Positions 10,053 through 18,700 of a stretch of DNA of 64,000 nt are shown one piece after another (the first letter of the stretch is position 1; each line of letters starts with the position of its first letter). The stretch spans positions 372,001 to 436,000 of the forward strand of contig JANQJU010000033.1 of NCBI GenBank assembly GCA_028281495.1, read 5' to 3'. This DNA is from SAR324 cluster bacterium (GTDB lineage Bacteria > SAR324 > NAC60-12). The notes below the pieces were generated by a model, which saw nothing but the letters and a program-made list of their open reading frames with translations, did not search any database and was not told where the DNA came from. A program made the translations under genes and the position numbers.

Positions 10053-11177
10053 ATGGAAAAGACAAAAATTCTTCTGGTTGATGACCAACCGGATCAGTTG
10101 ATAATCTTGAAGCATGCTCTTCAAGCATCCGATCGGATTTTATTTGAAGCGACTTCGGGTCCCAAAGCACTCGACCTCATTCGGAAGCACACGTTCGCCT
10201 TGGTGGTGATGGATGTCATGATGCCAGAAATGAACGGCTTCGAGACCTTCGCGGCTATGCAACAAATCGAATCTGGCCAAAAAACCCCCGTTATGTTTCT
10301 AACAGCCGATCAAACTGACGAAGCGATGGCCAGAAGCTATGAACTGGGAGCAGCAGATTGTCTGCACAAACCCGTCACCCTGCCTATTTTGCAAAGCAAA
10401 GTGCAGGTCTTCATCGACGTTTTTCGGCAAAAGAAACAATTGGAGTTGGCAAATTGGGAATTAAAGGCTACGCAGGCCCAACTCATTCAATCGGCCAAAC
10501 TGGCATCTTTGGGTGAGATGGCCACCGGTATCGCCCATGAATTGAATCAACCACTCATGGTGATCAATCTGAATGCAGAACTGGGATTGGACGATTTGCA
10601 AGAAGGATTAGATACCAATGTGAAAGAATCATTAGAAACAATTGTGGCTCAAGTGCGGCGTGCTTCGCGAGTGATCAACCACCTCAAAGCGTTTGGACGG
10701 GACAACACCAAATCGGAATACCAACCCGAAGACGTGAATCAAATCATTCTCGATTCGTTCATCTTGATTCGCGAACGTTTGAAACTCCGTAACATTCGGT
10801 TGGAAGAACACTTGGCGGCTACCCTGCCGTTGGTCTCCTGCAAAGCGGTACAAATTGAGCAAGTGCTCGCCAACATTTTATTGAATGCAATGGACGCGCT
10901 GGAGGAACGAGACGAAAAAATCATTCGTGTTCGCTCCTTTCAAGAAGGGAATTGGGTCAATGTGGAAATAGAAGACAACGGAGTTGGGATCCCGCAGGTG
11001 ATCCAGAATCGGATTTTCGATCCATTTTTCACGACCAAGGAAGTGGGACGGGGGACCGGCTTGGGACTCTCTGTGAGCTATGGCATCGTCCAAGAACATT
11101 CCGGATGCCTTCTCGTTCATAGCGAACCAGGCAAAGGCACCAATTTTATCATCAAATTGCCTCTAGAGCATGTGTAG
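10053..11177 (+). CDS. Receiver-histidine kinase fusion (soluble)
   Basis: This 374-residue cytosolic protein has an N-terminal receiver (about 5-120) with the acidic pair DDQ, phospho-acceptor Asp54 (VVMDVMMPEMNG) and a Lys near 110. A histidine kinase core follows a short coiled coil: LGEMATGIAHELNQPL with His162, an N box (NILLNAMDAL), DNGVGIP and GTGLGLSVSYG. The HELNQPL form of the H box is typical of NtrB-like/HPK4 kinases. With no membrane or sensor domain, the kinase is probably controlled by phosphorylation of its own receiver by another kinase, for example the phosphorelay kinase encoded divergently. AGAGGAGAGG precedes the start. Its 3' end overlaps the convergent gene by 15 bases. 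Confidence 0.9.
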   Translation: MEKTKILLVDDQPDQLIILKHALQASDRILFEATSGPKALDLIRKHTFALVVMDVMMPEMNGFETFAAMQQIESGQKTPVMFLTADQTDEAMARSYELGAADCLHKPVTLPILQSKVQVFIDVFRQKKQLELANWELKATQAQLIQSAKLASLGEMATGIAHELNQPLMVINLNAELGLDDLQEGLDTNVKESLETIVAQVRRASRVINHLKAFGRDNTKSEYQPEDVNQIILDSFILIRERLKLRNIRLEEHLAATLPLVSCKAVQIEQVLANILLNAMDALEERDEKIIRVRSFQEGNWVNVEIEDNGVGIPQVIQNRIFDPFFTTKEVGRGTGLGLSVSYGIVQEHSGCLLVHSEPGKGTNFIIKLPLEHV

Positions 11178-12476
11178 GATATTGGGGTCTTCCATCACCA
11201 TCACTTCGATTGGCATATTGAGATACTCTGCGGCATACAAACGATGGTGATTCAGTATCGTAACCAACCCTTCCGGATCGATGTAAATCATCGGCAGCAT
11301 CACACTCCCTCCGTTCACCCCTCGCACTTGTTGTAAATCTTCCTGAAGAATCACCACCACACCATACGATTTCAATCGATTGAATTCCCGTACATAATGA
11401 TTTTTATCATTCGGTACAGTATGCCCAATCCCTTCCCCTTGATTCGGACGAAACTGTCGGATGGAATGAGGATACGCCACAATCCGCCACCGCCCTTTGA
11501 TGAATTCTGGACGAAGCCCCCCATCGTATTCCATACACGCCGCATAGAGCCGCCCAGGCAAGAGCCACGAAATCAATGTCGGCAACCGGAGAATGGTCCC
11601 GCTCACCAAGGTCTCGCCATGGGTGTCTTCCAAAGATTCATCCTCTTGATAGGGACGCTGCCGCACAATATGCCCACTATGCGTGATCAACTTCACTCCG
11701 GAATGGGTCCGCACCGCCAGGCATTCTAAGGTGGTATGAATTTCTCCTACATACACGGATTGCGGACGGTTGGATGCTTCCAAAATCCATTCCCCATCCA
11801 CTTTATAGGGAAAGCCTAGTGAATACAAAGTGGCACAAGTGTTGGTGATCGCGTCTTCTGTCAAGATGTGAGGGTAATGCGGGAAGGCTTCGCGAAGGTA
11901 ATCTTGGATACGTTCTACTAAAAAAGTGATGTTTTCTTGAAAATTCAATACTCCTTTTTCTAAAAATCGAATGCCCAATTTGGGTTGCAAAAATAGGCGA
12001 CGGAGCATGATTAGGTTTTTCATAATATCCGAAAGCTCTGCATAGCTCGGAAAAATATCTCCTCGGCTTGCCAAAATGAAGTTTGGCGCCTTGATTTTGT
12101 CAAACATGCGCGTCATCGCCATCAGGAGTTCGTAATACCGCATGTCTTCTCGTAACACATCGGCAATCCGGCGGACCAACTTCAGGGTGTCTTTCGAGAC
12201 CGGCGCATCGGGTTTCAGGATATAATAATCTTCTTGCTGCAACAGGGTCGTTGGAGGTGACAAAAACTCGGGAGGCAGTATGTGATCCTCATGATCAAGC
12301 ACAATGGCTAAACATTTGGCAAAAACATTCGTCGGGCTGTCTTGATTGACCCACCACTCTTCGTCGATATCCACTTCTTTCAGAACCTTAAGAATCTGAC
12401 GGTCTCTGAAAAAAAAATCAAAAAACCGCAAGGGCGTGTCGATCTTGGTCGCGTATCGGTAAGGCTGTGACATCAC
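11163..12476 (-). CDS. Unrecognised 437-residue protein with ParB-like HHR motif at the C-terminus
   Basis: I do not recognise this protein as a named family. It is 437 residues, without signal peptide or membrane segments and with many aromatic and charged residues. The N-terminal half (about 60-220) looks helical. The C-terminal part contains IYIDPEGLVTILNHHRLYAA (about 397-416) followed by EYLNMPIEVMVM, which resembles the ParB/Srx-like pattern of a hydrophobic strand, a D/N-H-H-R motif and an I-x-V strand. That match is weak and rests on one motif. Start ATG 12476 or 12473 has only a poor ribosome site. The stop lies inside the end of the convergent receiver-kinase gene. The surrounding genes are all signalling proteins, so a regulatory role is possible but unproven. 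Confidence 0.65.
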   Translation of the reverse strand: MMSQPYRYATKIDTPLRFFDFFFRDRQILKVLKEVDIDEEWWVNQDSPTNVFAKCLAIVLDHEDHILPPEFLSPPTTLLQQEDYYILKPDAPVSKDTLKLVRRIADVLREDMRYYELLMAMTRMFDKIKAPNFILASRGDIFPSYAELSDIMKNLIMLRRLFLQPKLGIRFLEKGVLNFQENITFLVERIQDYLREAFPHYPHILTEDAITNTCATLYSLGFPYKVDGEWILEASNRPQSVYVGEIHTTLECLAVRTHSGVKLITHSGHIVRQRPYQEDESLEDTHGETLVSGTILRLPTLISWLLPGRLYAACMEYDGGLRPEFIKGRWRIVAYPHSIRQFRPNQGEGIGHTVPNDKNHYVREFNRLKSYGVVVILQEDLQQVRGVNGGSVMLPMIYIDPEGLVTILNHHRLYAAEYLNMPIEVMVMEDPNILHML

Positions 12477-12826
12477 ACTTCAATGATTCAATGATGAAAA
12501 TGGGAAACAAGCGATGTTCCCATAGGCAAAAACAGAAATTTAAAAAAATAACTCATAGTGGCATCGCTGCAATTTTTTGACCAAGTTTTTTGAAACAGAA
12601 ACCTGTTGCCTCATCCAATTTTAATTATCCCACATAACGAGAGTGCTTTAGTTCGCTGTAACTTGGGAGAAGCACTCCTTTGAAGTCGAATTCAGTGGAA
12701 TAAACAGCCTCAATACGATAATAATTTCTGCCGGTAAGATAGACACTCCGCCCACCATAAATGCCCTATCTCTTCCGATACTATTGAGTACTCCGACATG
12801 CTTCAATTAAATGAGGAGGTTCTTTT
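12477..12826. other. Intergenic region between divergent genes
   Basis: About 350 bases, AT-rich towards the unrecognised gene. It must hold the promoters of the divergent genes at 12476 (minus) and 12827 (plus). I see no convincing sigma-70 boxes, operator palindrome or RNA gene. The only clear element is the GAGGAGG ribosome site just before 12827. Confidence 0.5.
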
Positions 12827-14188
12827 ATGAATCCTGATGAATTTGATATCTTTCGCGATGCTCCGGAACCAGAAGCCCCCGAAATCGCAAAAATCCCCAG
12901 TCCTACATCTGCTTTGGATGATGAACTCGATCCCTTTAAACAGAATTCAGGCCTTCGTTCACAAACGTTGGTGTCCATTATTGATGATGATGCCATGGTA
13001 CGTCAGTCGTTGTCGTTGGCATTTAATAACAAATATGACGTATTGCTGTGCAAAAATGGAGAGGAAGGGATTGAAATGCTCAATGAGCGAGTCGGTGCAG
13101 TCATTTTAGATATCAAAATGGAAGGAAAAAATGGGTTTGAGACATTTGTGGAAATCAAAAAACGTTACTCTTATATGCCCATCATTTTTCATTCCGCTTA
13201 CCAAGATATCAAAGACCCCTACGAAATCATGAACGAGTATCGCCCCTTTGGTTATGTCCGCAAAGGCGCTCCCATTAAGGAGATGATTGATACGGTCAAC
13301 AGTGCGGTGACATATTACCAGCAAATCCGGCAAAATGAACAATTGGTTCACCACCTTAAGCAATTGAGCGAAACCTACAGCCGTTTCGTTCCACATCAAT
13401 TTTTACACTACCTTCAAAAAGACAGTATTCTCGATGTGAAATTGGGAGATCAGGTGAAGCGGCTGATGACAGTCCTCTTTGTCGATATCCGTTCCTTCAC
13501 TGCCTTGTCTGAGCAAATGACACCTGAAGAAAACTTCCGATTCCTCAATACGTATTTAAGTAAAATGGAACCCGTCATTCAGGCACATGGGGGGTTTATC
13601 GATAAATTCATTGGCGATGCGATTATGGCATTGTTTCCTGAAGCCCCCGACAATGCCGTCAACGCTGCTATTGGGATGTGCCGGATGCTCGAAGAATACA
13701 ATGCAGGCCGTAAAAAAGCGGGGTATCCGCCGATCGACATTGGCATTGGAATCAACACAGGACACTTGATGCTAGGGATCATTGGGGGAACCACCCGAAT
13801 GGACGGTACGGTGATCAGTGATGCAGTGAACTTGGCATCGCGCATTGAAGGCATGACTAAGGTTTACAAAGTTCCTGTATTGATGGGCAATGCCACATTT
13901 TACAATCTAGCCCACCCTGAAAACTTTTCCCTACGGGTGATCGACAAAGTGACTGCCCGGGGAAAACAACAACCCGTCACCATTTGGGAAGTCATTGATG
14001 GTGAGTCAGAAGAGATCCGGAATAAAAAGCGCCAAACGATGCAAAGCTTTGAAAAAGGCGTGGCCTGCATTCACCTCAATGCTTTCAGTGAAGCGATACA
14101 ATATTTTTCAGAGTGCCTCACCGTCTATCCTGACGACGAAGCAGCCAAGATTTATGTGGAACGATGCAATCAACCCATGCTCTTCTAA
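12827..14188 (+). CDS. Response regulator with adenylate/guanylate cyclase output
   Basis: This 453-residue protein has an acidic leader (1-45), a receiver (about 47-160) with DDD and phospho-acceptor Asp95 (LDIKMEGKNG), and a class III nucleotide cyclase domain (about 210-395). In the cyclase, the metal-binding Asp residues are visible in LFVDIRSFTALSE and in FIGDAIMALFPE, and the later GIGINTGHLMLG and ISDAVNLASRIEG motifs are intact. A TPR-like C-terminal tail (about 400-450) follows. It should make cAMP or cGMP under control of phosphorylation. Substrate choice cannot be settled by eye. GAGGAGG precedes the ATG. A kinase partner is probably one of the neighbouring hybrid kinases, but it is not in an operon with any. 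Confidence 0.88.
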   Translation: MNPDEFDIFRDAPEPEAPEIAKIPSPTSALDDELDPFKQNSGLRSQTLVSIIDDDAMVRQSLSLAFNNKYDVLLCKNGEEGIEMLNERVGAVILDIKMEGKNGFETFVEIKKRYSYMPIIFHSAYQDIKDPYEIMNEYRPFGYVRKGAPIKEMIDTVNSAVTYYQQIRQNEQLVHHLKQLSETYSRFVPHQFLHYLQKDSILDVKLGDQVKRLMTVLFVDIRSFTALSEQMTPEENFRFLNTYLSKMEPVIQAHGGFIDKFIGDAIMALFPEAPDNAVNAAIGMCRMLEEYNAGRKKAGYPPIDIGIGINTGHLMLGIIGGTTRMDGTVISDAVNLASRIEGMTKVYKVPVLMGNATFYNLAHPENFSLRVIDKVTARGKQQPVTIWEVIDGESEEIRNKKRQTMQSFEKGVACIHLNAFSEAIQYFSECLTVYPDDEAAKIYVERCNQPMLF

Positions 14189-14205
14189 AGTGACCAGTGC
14201 TAGAC

Positions 14206-14228
14206 GATACCCCTTAATAGGGGCTATC
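14206..14228. terminator. Possible weak bidirectional hairpin between convergent genes
   Basis: GATACCCC and GGGGCTATC can pair around a six-base loop with one bulged C, between the stop of the cyclase gene and inside the end of the convergent hydrolase gene. There is only a short T run on either side, so terminator function is uncertain. Confidence 0.3.
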
Positions 14229-15572
14229 ACTTTCCAAGATATCCCACAGTTTTTTCTCAAATAGCCGGATCTTTTTCTCCTTGGCGTCTCCCGAGGAATG
14301 ACACAATTGTTGAAAAAAGCCTTCTGGCCCTAAAGCATCACCACCATACAGCACATCCACAATATTGTTTGCCATCCACACCGGGGCATAACACCCGTTT
14401 GCCAAATTACTCAACACCACCACAAAGTAATCCCATTTAGGGTCCGGAGTGGATTCCCCCCCTTGGTAGACGCCCCATACCTGGGAAAGATAACCATTGA
14501 TGACTCCCGAATGCCCAACCAACGTGAGTGGGTCCCCGTCCGGTGTTTGGGACGGTTGGATGACCACGCCAAACCCATATGACGAACCCGGATAAAATTC
14601 GGTAAAGCTCCCGGTAGTCGCTATATGCCCTGTGAGCATCATGTCGGTATATTCTGGGTCGAGTATCCGATTATTCACCAAAGCATCCCACCAAGTGTTC
14701 AAATCGAAGATGTTGGAATACATTGCCCCTGCTGAATAGGCTACCGAATAAGAAACATAGGATGCGAGGAAAGGAGTGTTTGTCGTCCCAAGATAAGCAC
14801 CAGCATAATTAGGTATGATGGTCCTTTGGTTCAAATATCCAGTATCTTCCAGTCCGAGATACCCCACAATTTCTTCCTGTAAGTATTCAGGATATGTCTG
14901 TTGATTTAACGGCTCCAGCACCGCTTCAATCAACGCTCCTAAGAGAAAATAGTTGGTATCACTGTATTCAAAGGTGCCTAGCTCGTTAGGACCTGTTACA
15001 CAGGCATAGGTGGTTAGAAACTGGGCTGGTGTGACTTGCAATCGGCTGAATACGTTAAAATCCCAATAGGTCGCATAATTTCTGATGTTGGTTGACATAT
15101 CCAAGGCTTCCTGAACGGTGATGTCTTTGAATTGAGGGCATGACTGTTTGTAGTAGGGCAGATATTGACTCAAGCGATCAGTCAATTTCAGATGCCCCTC
15201 CTGGACTAGCTTCAACACAAGCGCTGCTGTGAACTGCTTGGTGATCGAACCAATACTAAAGATGGTATCCGAGGTGTTCGCGATAGAAAAAGTGAAATCC
15301 GCCGTACCGATACTATTGGCATACAGGGTCGTACCTGGCTCAAAGGATGTTTCGGTTTGAAAAACCCCCACACTGCCTTGGAACCACCCCTTGTCATACG
15401 CGTTTTCCATGATGGCAGTGATTTTATCCTTTGTCCCAGGATCTAGCTTGGGCATATCACCACTCTGACCAAAAGCTGGAATGGCTGTCAGCATCAGCAC
15501 GATCCCTCCATAAACCGTCGTTAATACAAACCGGCTAAACCATTCTTTGAATCTATTAAGCATCAATTTCAT
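14214..15572 (-). CDS. Secreted class C beta-lactamase-fold serine hydrolase
   Basis: This 452-residue protein has a signal peptide (basic start, hydrophobic core, cleavage near AFGQ at residue 35). The catalytic SxxK is in SIGSITKQFTAAL (near 105-117), the second motif region reads FEYSDTNYFLLG (near 200), and the third is HSGVINGY (near 352). In this family the second motif is usually Y-x-N. Here it reads Tyr-Ser-Asp, a conservative change worth noting. Members include AmpC-type lactamases, D-aminopeptidases, DD-peptidases and esterases. The substrate cannot be told from motifs. GGAG lies 8 bases before the ATG. It is on the same strand as, and 128 bases downstream of, the multikinase gene. 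A role in processing the nearby D-residue-containing NRPS product is conceivable but only a guess. Confidence 0.82.
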   Translation of the reverse strand: MKLMLNRFKEWFSRFVLTTVYGGIVLMLTAIPAFGQSGDMPKLDPGTKDKITAIMENAYDKGWFQGSVGVFQTETSFEPGTTLYANSIGTADFTFSIANTSDTIFSIGSITKQFTAALVLKLVQEGHLKLTDRLSQYLPYYKQSCPQFKDITVQEALDMSTNIRNYATYWDFNVFSRLQVTPAQFLTTYACVTGPNELGTFEYSDTNYFLLGALIEAVLEPLNQQTYPEYLQEEIVGYLGLEDTGYLNQRTIIPNYAGAYLGTTNTPFLASYVSYSVAYSAGAMYSNIFDLNTWWDALVNNRILDPEYTDMMLTGHIATTGSFTEFYPGSSYGFGVVIQPSQTPDGDPLTLVGHSGVINGYLSQVWGVYQGGESTPDPKWDYFVVVLSNLANGCYAPVWMANNIVDVLYGGDALGPEGFFQQLCHSSGDAKEKKIRLFEKKLWDILESDSPY

Positions 15573-15645
15573 AAAATAACTCCGTTGAATTGGATTGATC
15601 AGTTTCCGCTCGATTGCCTTCCGTTTTTAATGCTGCATTGACATC

Positions 15646-15704
15646 ACAAAGCATCTCAAAACAAAGCACCTCAAAACAAAGCATCTCAAAACAAAGCATC
15701 TCAA
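15646..15704. repeat. 15-bp tandem repeat, four copies, at the 3' end of the multikinase gene
   Basis: Four near-perfect copies of ACAAAGCATCTCAAA; the second copy differs by one base and the last is cut at its final base. The stop codon of the multikinase gene (15703-15701) lies in the last copy, so each unit downstream of it in gene direction repeats that TGA context. Confidence 0.95.
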
Positions 15705-18700
15705 GCTGCCGGAAAGCTCACTGTAAACGTGGTCCCCTGCCCCACTTGACTCTGTGCTTCGATGGTTCCCTGATAAAGGAAAACGATTTTCTGAACAAAT
15801 CCCAGCCCTAGCCCCATGCCAGATTCCGGTTTTGTTGAAAAAAACGTATCGTAGATTTTGGACAAGTTTTCGGGGGGGATACCAATTCCATTATCGGTAA
15901 TACGCACTTGATAAGTAGAGCCTTTCACTTCACTCACGACTTCAATCGTCCGTTCTTCCTGCTCCCGACTTCCTGGCCCTATCAGGGCATCCTTGGCGTT
16001 CAACAGGATATTGTTGACGATTGTATAATAGTGCCCTTCCGCAACTTCGATCTGCCTTCCATTGCTCAGCAATTTTAAATGAACGGTAATGGCTTGTTCT
16101 GCAAACATGGCTTGATGTTCTGCAATGATTTCCTCGATGAGTCGATCAGGATCAATGCGTTCCAATCCGGCAGTTTGTTGGCCGAGTTTGGAGTATTCCA
16201 TAATTTGTTGAGTGATCACCAAAGCTCGCGACAACGATTGGTAGATCAGTTGGAAGGATCCTTCGATTTGCTCTTCATTGACAAAATTCTGTTTCATCAA
16301 CACCAAGATATTTTGAAGCTCTTCATGGCCCAGGCGTTTTTGAAGCTTGAAATAAATTTCTTTCATGCGCCGGCTATTCGCGAGGCTCAAGCTCACATGA
16401 GGGGCGGGGCTATCCAGTCCTAGATTCTTTTCTGCCAACAACTTCGGCCCTGCCAAGGCGTTGCGAATCTCATGAGCAAATCCACCGGCCATCTGTTTTT
16501 CCGTGGCTTCTTTTTCCAGTGCGAGGATTTTCTCATGGGCTGTTTTTAGTTCTGCGGTGCGTTGCTGAACTTTCTCTTCCAAGTTGTCATACAACTCCGC
16601 ATTCTCCATGGATATGGCCGTTTGCGCGGCCAGAATCCCCAAGACTTCCAGGCGATCCGGTGTAAACGCTCCGGTGGTCAGATTGTTTTCCAAGTACAGC
16701 ACCCCAATCAGCCCTCCTTGACGGGTGATGGGTTGGCAAAGCAACGACCGAATCTCTTGAGAATGGAAGTAATGTTCATCCCAATTCAACCCATCCCGCA
16801 AAGCATCGTCTAGCACGACCGATTCCTTGGCCTGAATTACATAGCGAATGAGCTTTTGTGGCAATTGCTTGAATTCGGCCAAGACTTGATGGACTCGTTC
16901 CACTTGGATTTCTTTCACAACCACGGCTTCGGCTTCCACAAACCATTGCTGCGACTGCTTGTAAATAAAGACCCCTCGCTGTGCTCCTGCATTTTCCATC
17001 AAGACCAACATGATTTGGCGGATCAATTTTTCCAGAACAATGTTTTCAGAAAGGACTTGGGAGGCTTTCACGATACTCGCCATATCCAGGTCCCCTCCGC
17101 TAGCACTGCGAGTTTGACTCATTGTACCGACAATCGAGCCTCCACTGATGGAAGGCTTTGCAGACACAAAAGTGAGCAGATCAGGAAATTGTTTTTCCAG
17201 TCGGTGGAGCTTAATGACAGCCCCCCAATCCCGGTAGGCATAGTAGGCATCTTGGAGATAATAGGTTGCCAGCCGCTTTTGTCCGCGCCCATGAAAATAT
17301 TTTCCAGCGAGTTCAAAAGCCAATGCTTCTTCTCGAAAATGTTGATCTTTCTTGGCCAGCTCGATGGCCTGCTCATAACTGCTCGTCGCCGTTTCATGGT
17401 CTTGGTCGATGCGCGCGAGTTCTGCTTTGAGGATATGGTACTTGTGGAGGTAGTTCTCTGGACACAATTCGGCCCATTCTTCAAACAACTGAAGCTGCTC
17501 CTCAAATTGAGCACGGTGCGCCTGCTGTTCTGCTGCGGACTCCGTTTGGGAAAGCAGCTCAATATGAGACAACGCATAATACAACGCGACCGGCGGATTG
17601 AACGAATAGCCCGGAACTTTCACGCGGTCAAAGGCCTTCGTAAACTCGGTGGCTGCTTGATACTCTCCTAGATGGTAGGCCAGGATGACCTTGTGGAAAT
17701 AGATCATGTTCAAATACACAATCTCGGTACTGCTTTCATAAATCGGCAGTTTTTCCACTTCCTGGAAGGCGGTTCCTTCGAGTTGGATCGGGTTGTCGTT
17801 CTGCCCCATCCAATTCAAGATGCTTTGATAGTCAATACACACCGCTTCATAAACGAATTCTTCTCCCATGTTCCGAATGATTTCGAGCGACTCTTTATAT
17901 TCGGGTTCCACCTTCGTTAAAGGCTGGCCAAAGACGAGTTGGGTGATGTGATACACGGCTAGCGAATTCGCACTATGAAACGATTCTCCGTTTTCAATTC
18001 CGATTTGATAGGCTTTTTTCAGTACAGGAAGCACGGTTTGGAAGTGCTCCCGCCAATGGCTGACCAAAAGCGAACACAACACCGCATAACGAGGATAAAT
18101 GGGGTAGGCATCTAATTTTTCAATGAGCCGTTCGGCTAAGACTTTGAATTTATAAGCATATGCATACTTCTGGTATTGCATCACCAGACTCACCCCAAAC
18201 GACATATACGCAATGATGGAAGACGGGTGATTTCCATATCGCAAAGAATACAAGAGCATCTTATTGGTCATCAATGGACACAAATCGGGGCGGATCAGAA
18301 AGGCAGCTAAATACACCGGCCCCATCACGTCCATTGCCACGCGCTTGTCCGGTTCTGTCATCAAGGGAAGATCGATCAAGGTTTCCGGTTCTTGATCGCC
18401 CAATTCTTGAAATGTGGCATCAAACGCGTCTTGAATGGTTTCTGGAGAAGACTCAGGAAAATCAATGCCAAATTGCTTCAGATAGTCGAGCGACATGGAA
18501 ATCACAGAAAGGAAATCATTGTTTGCCGCCAAAATCGCCCACTTCACTTCATGACATGCCAAGCCGTCCAAGACAGATTTTAAATTTCGCTCAATGTCAT
18601 CAATGTAGGCTTGCGCCAGTTCGGTTTGCCCCGACAATTGAGCCGTTTCTGCACTCGCATTGTACAGTTCGAGGGCTAGAGGATAATTGTAGTCCCAGCT

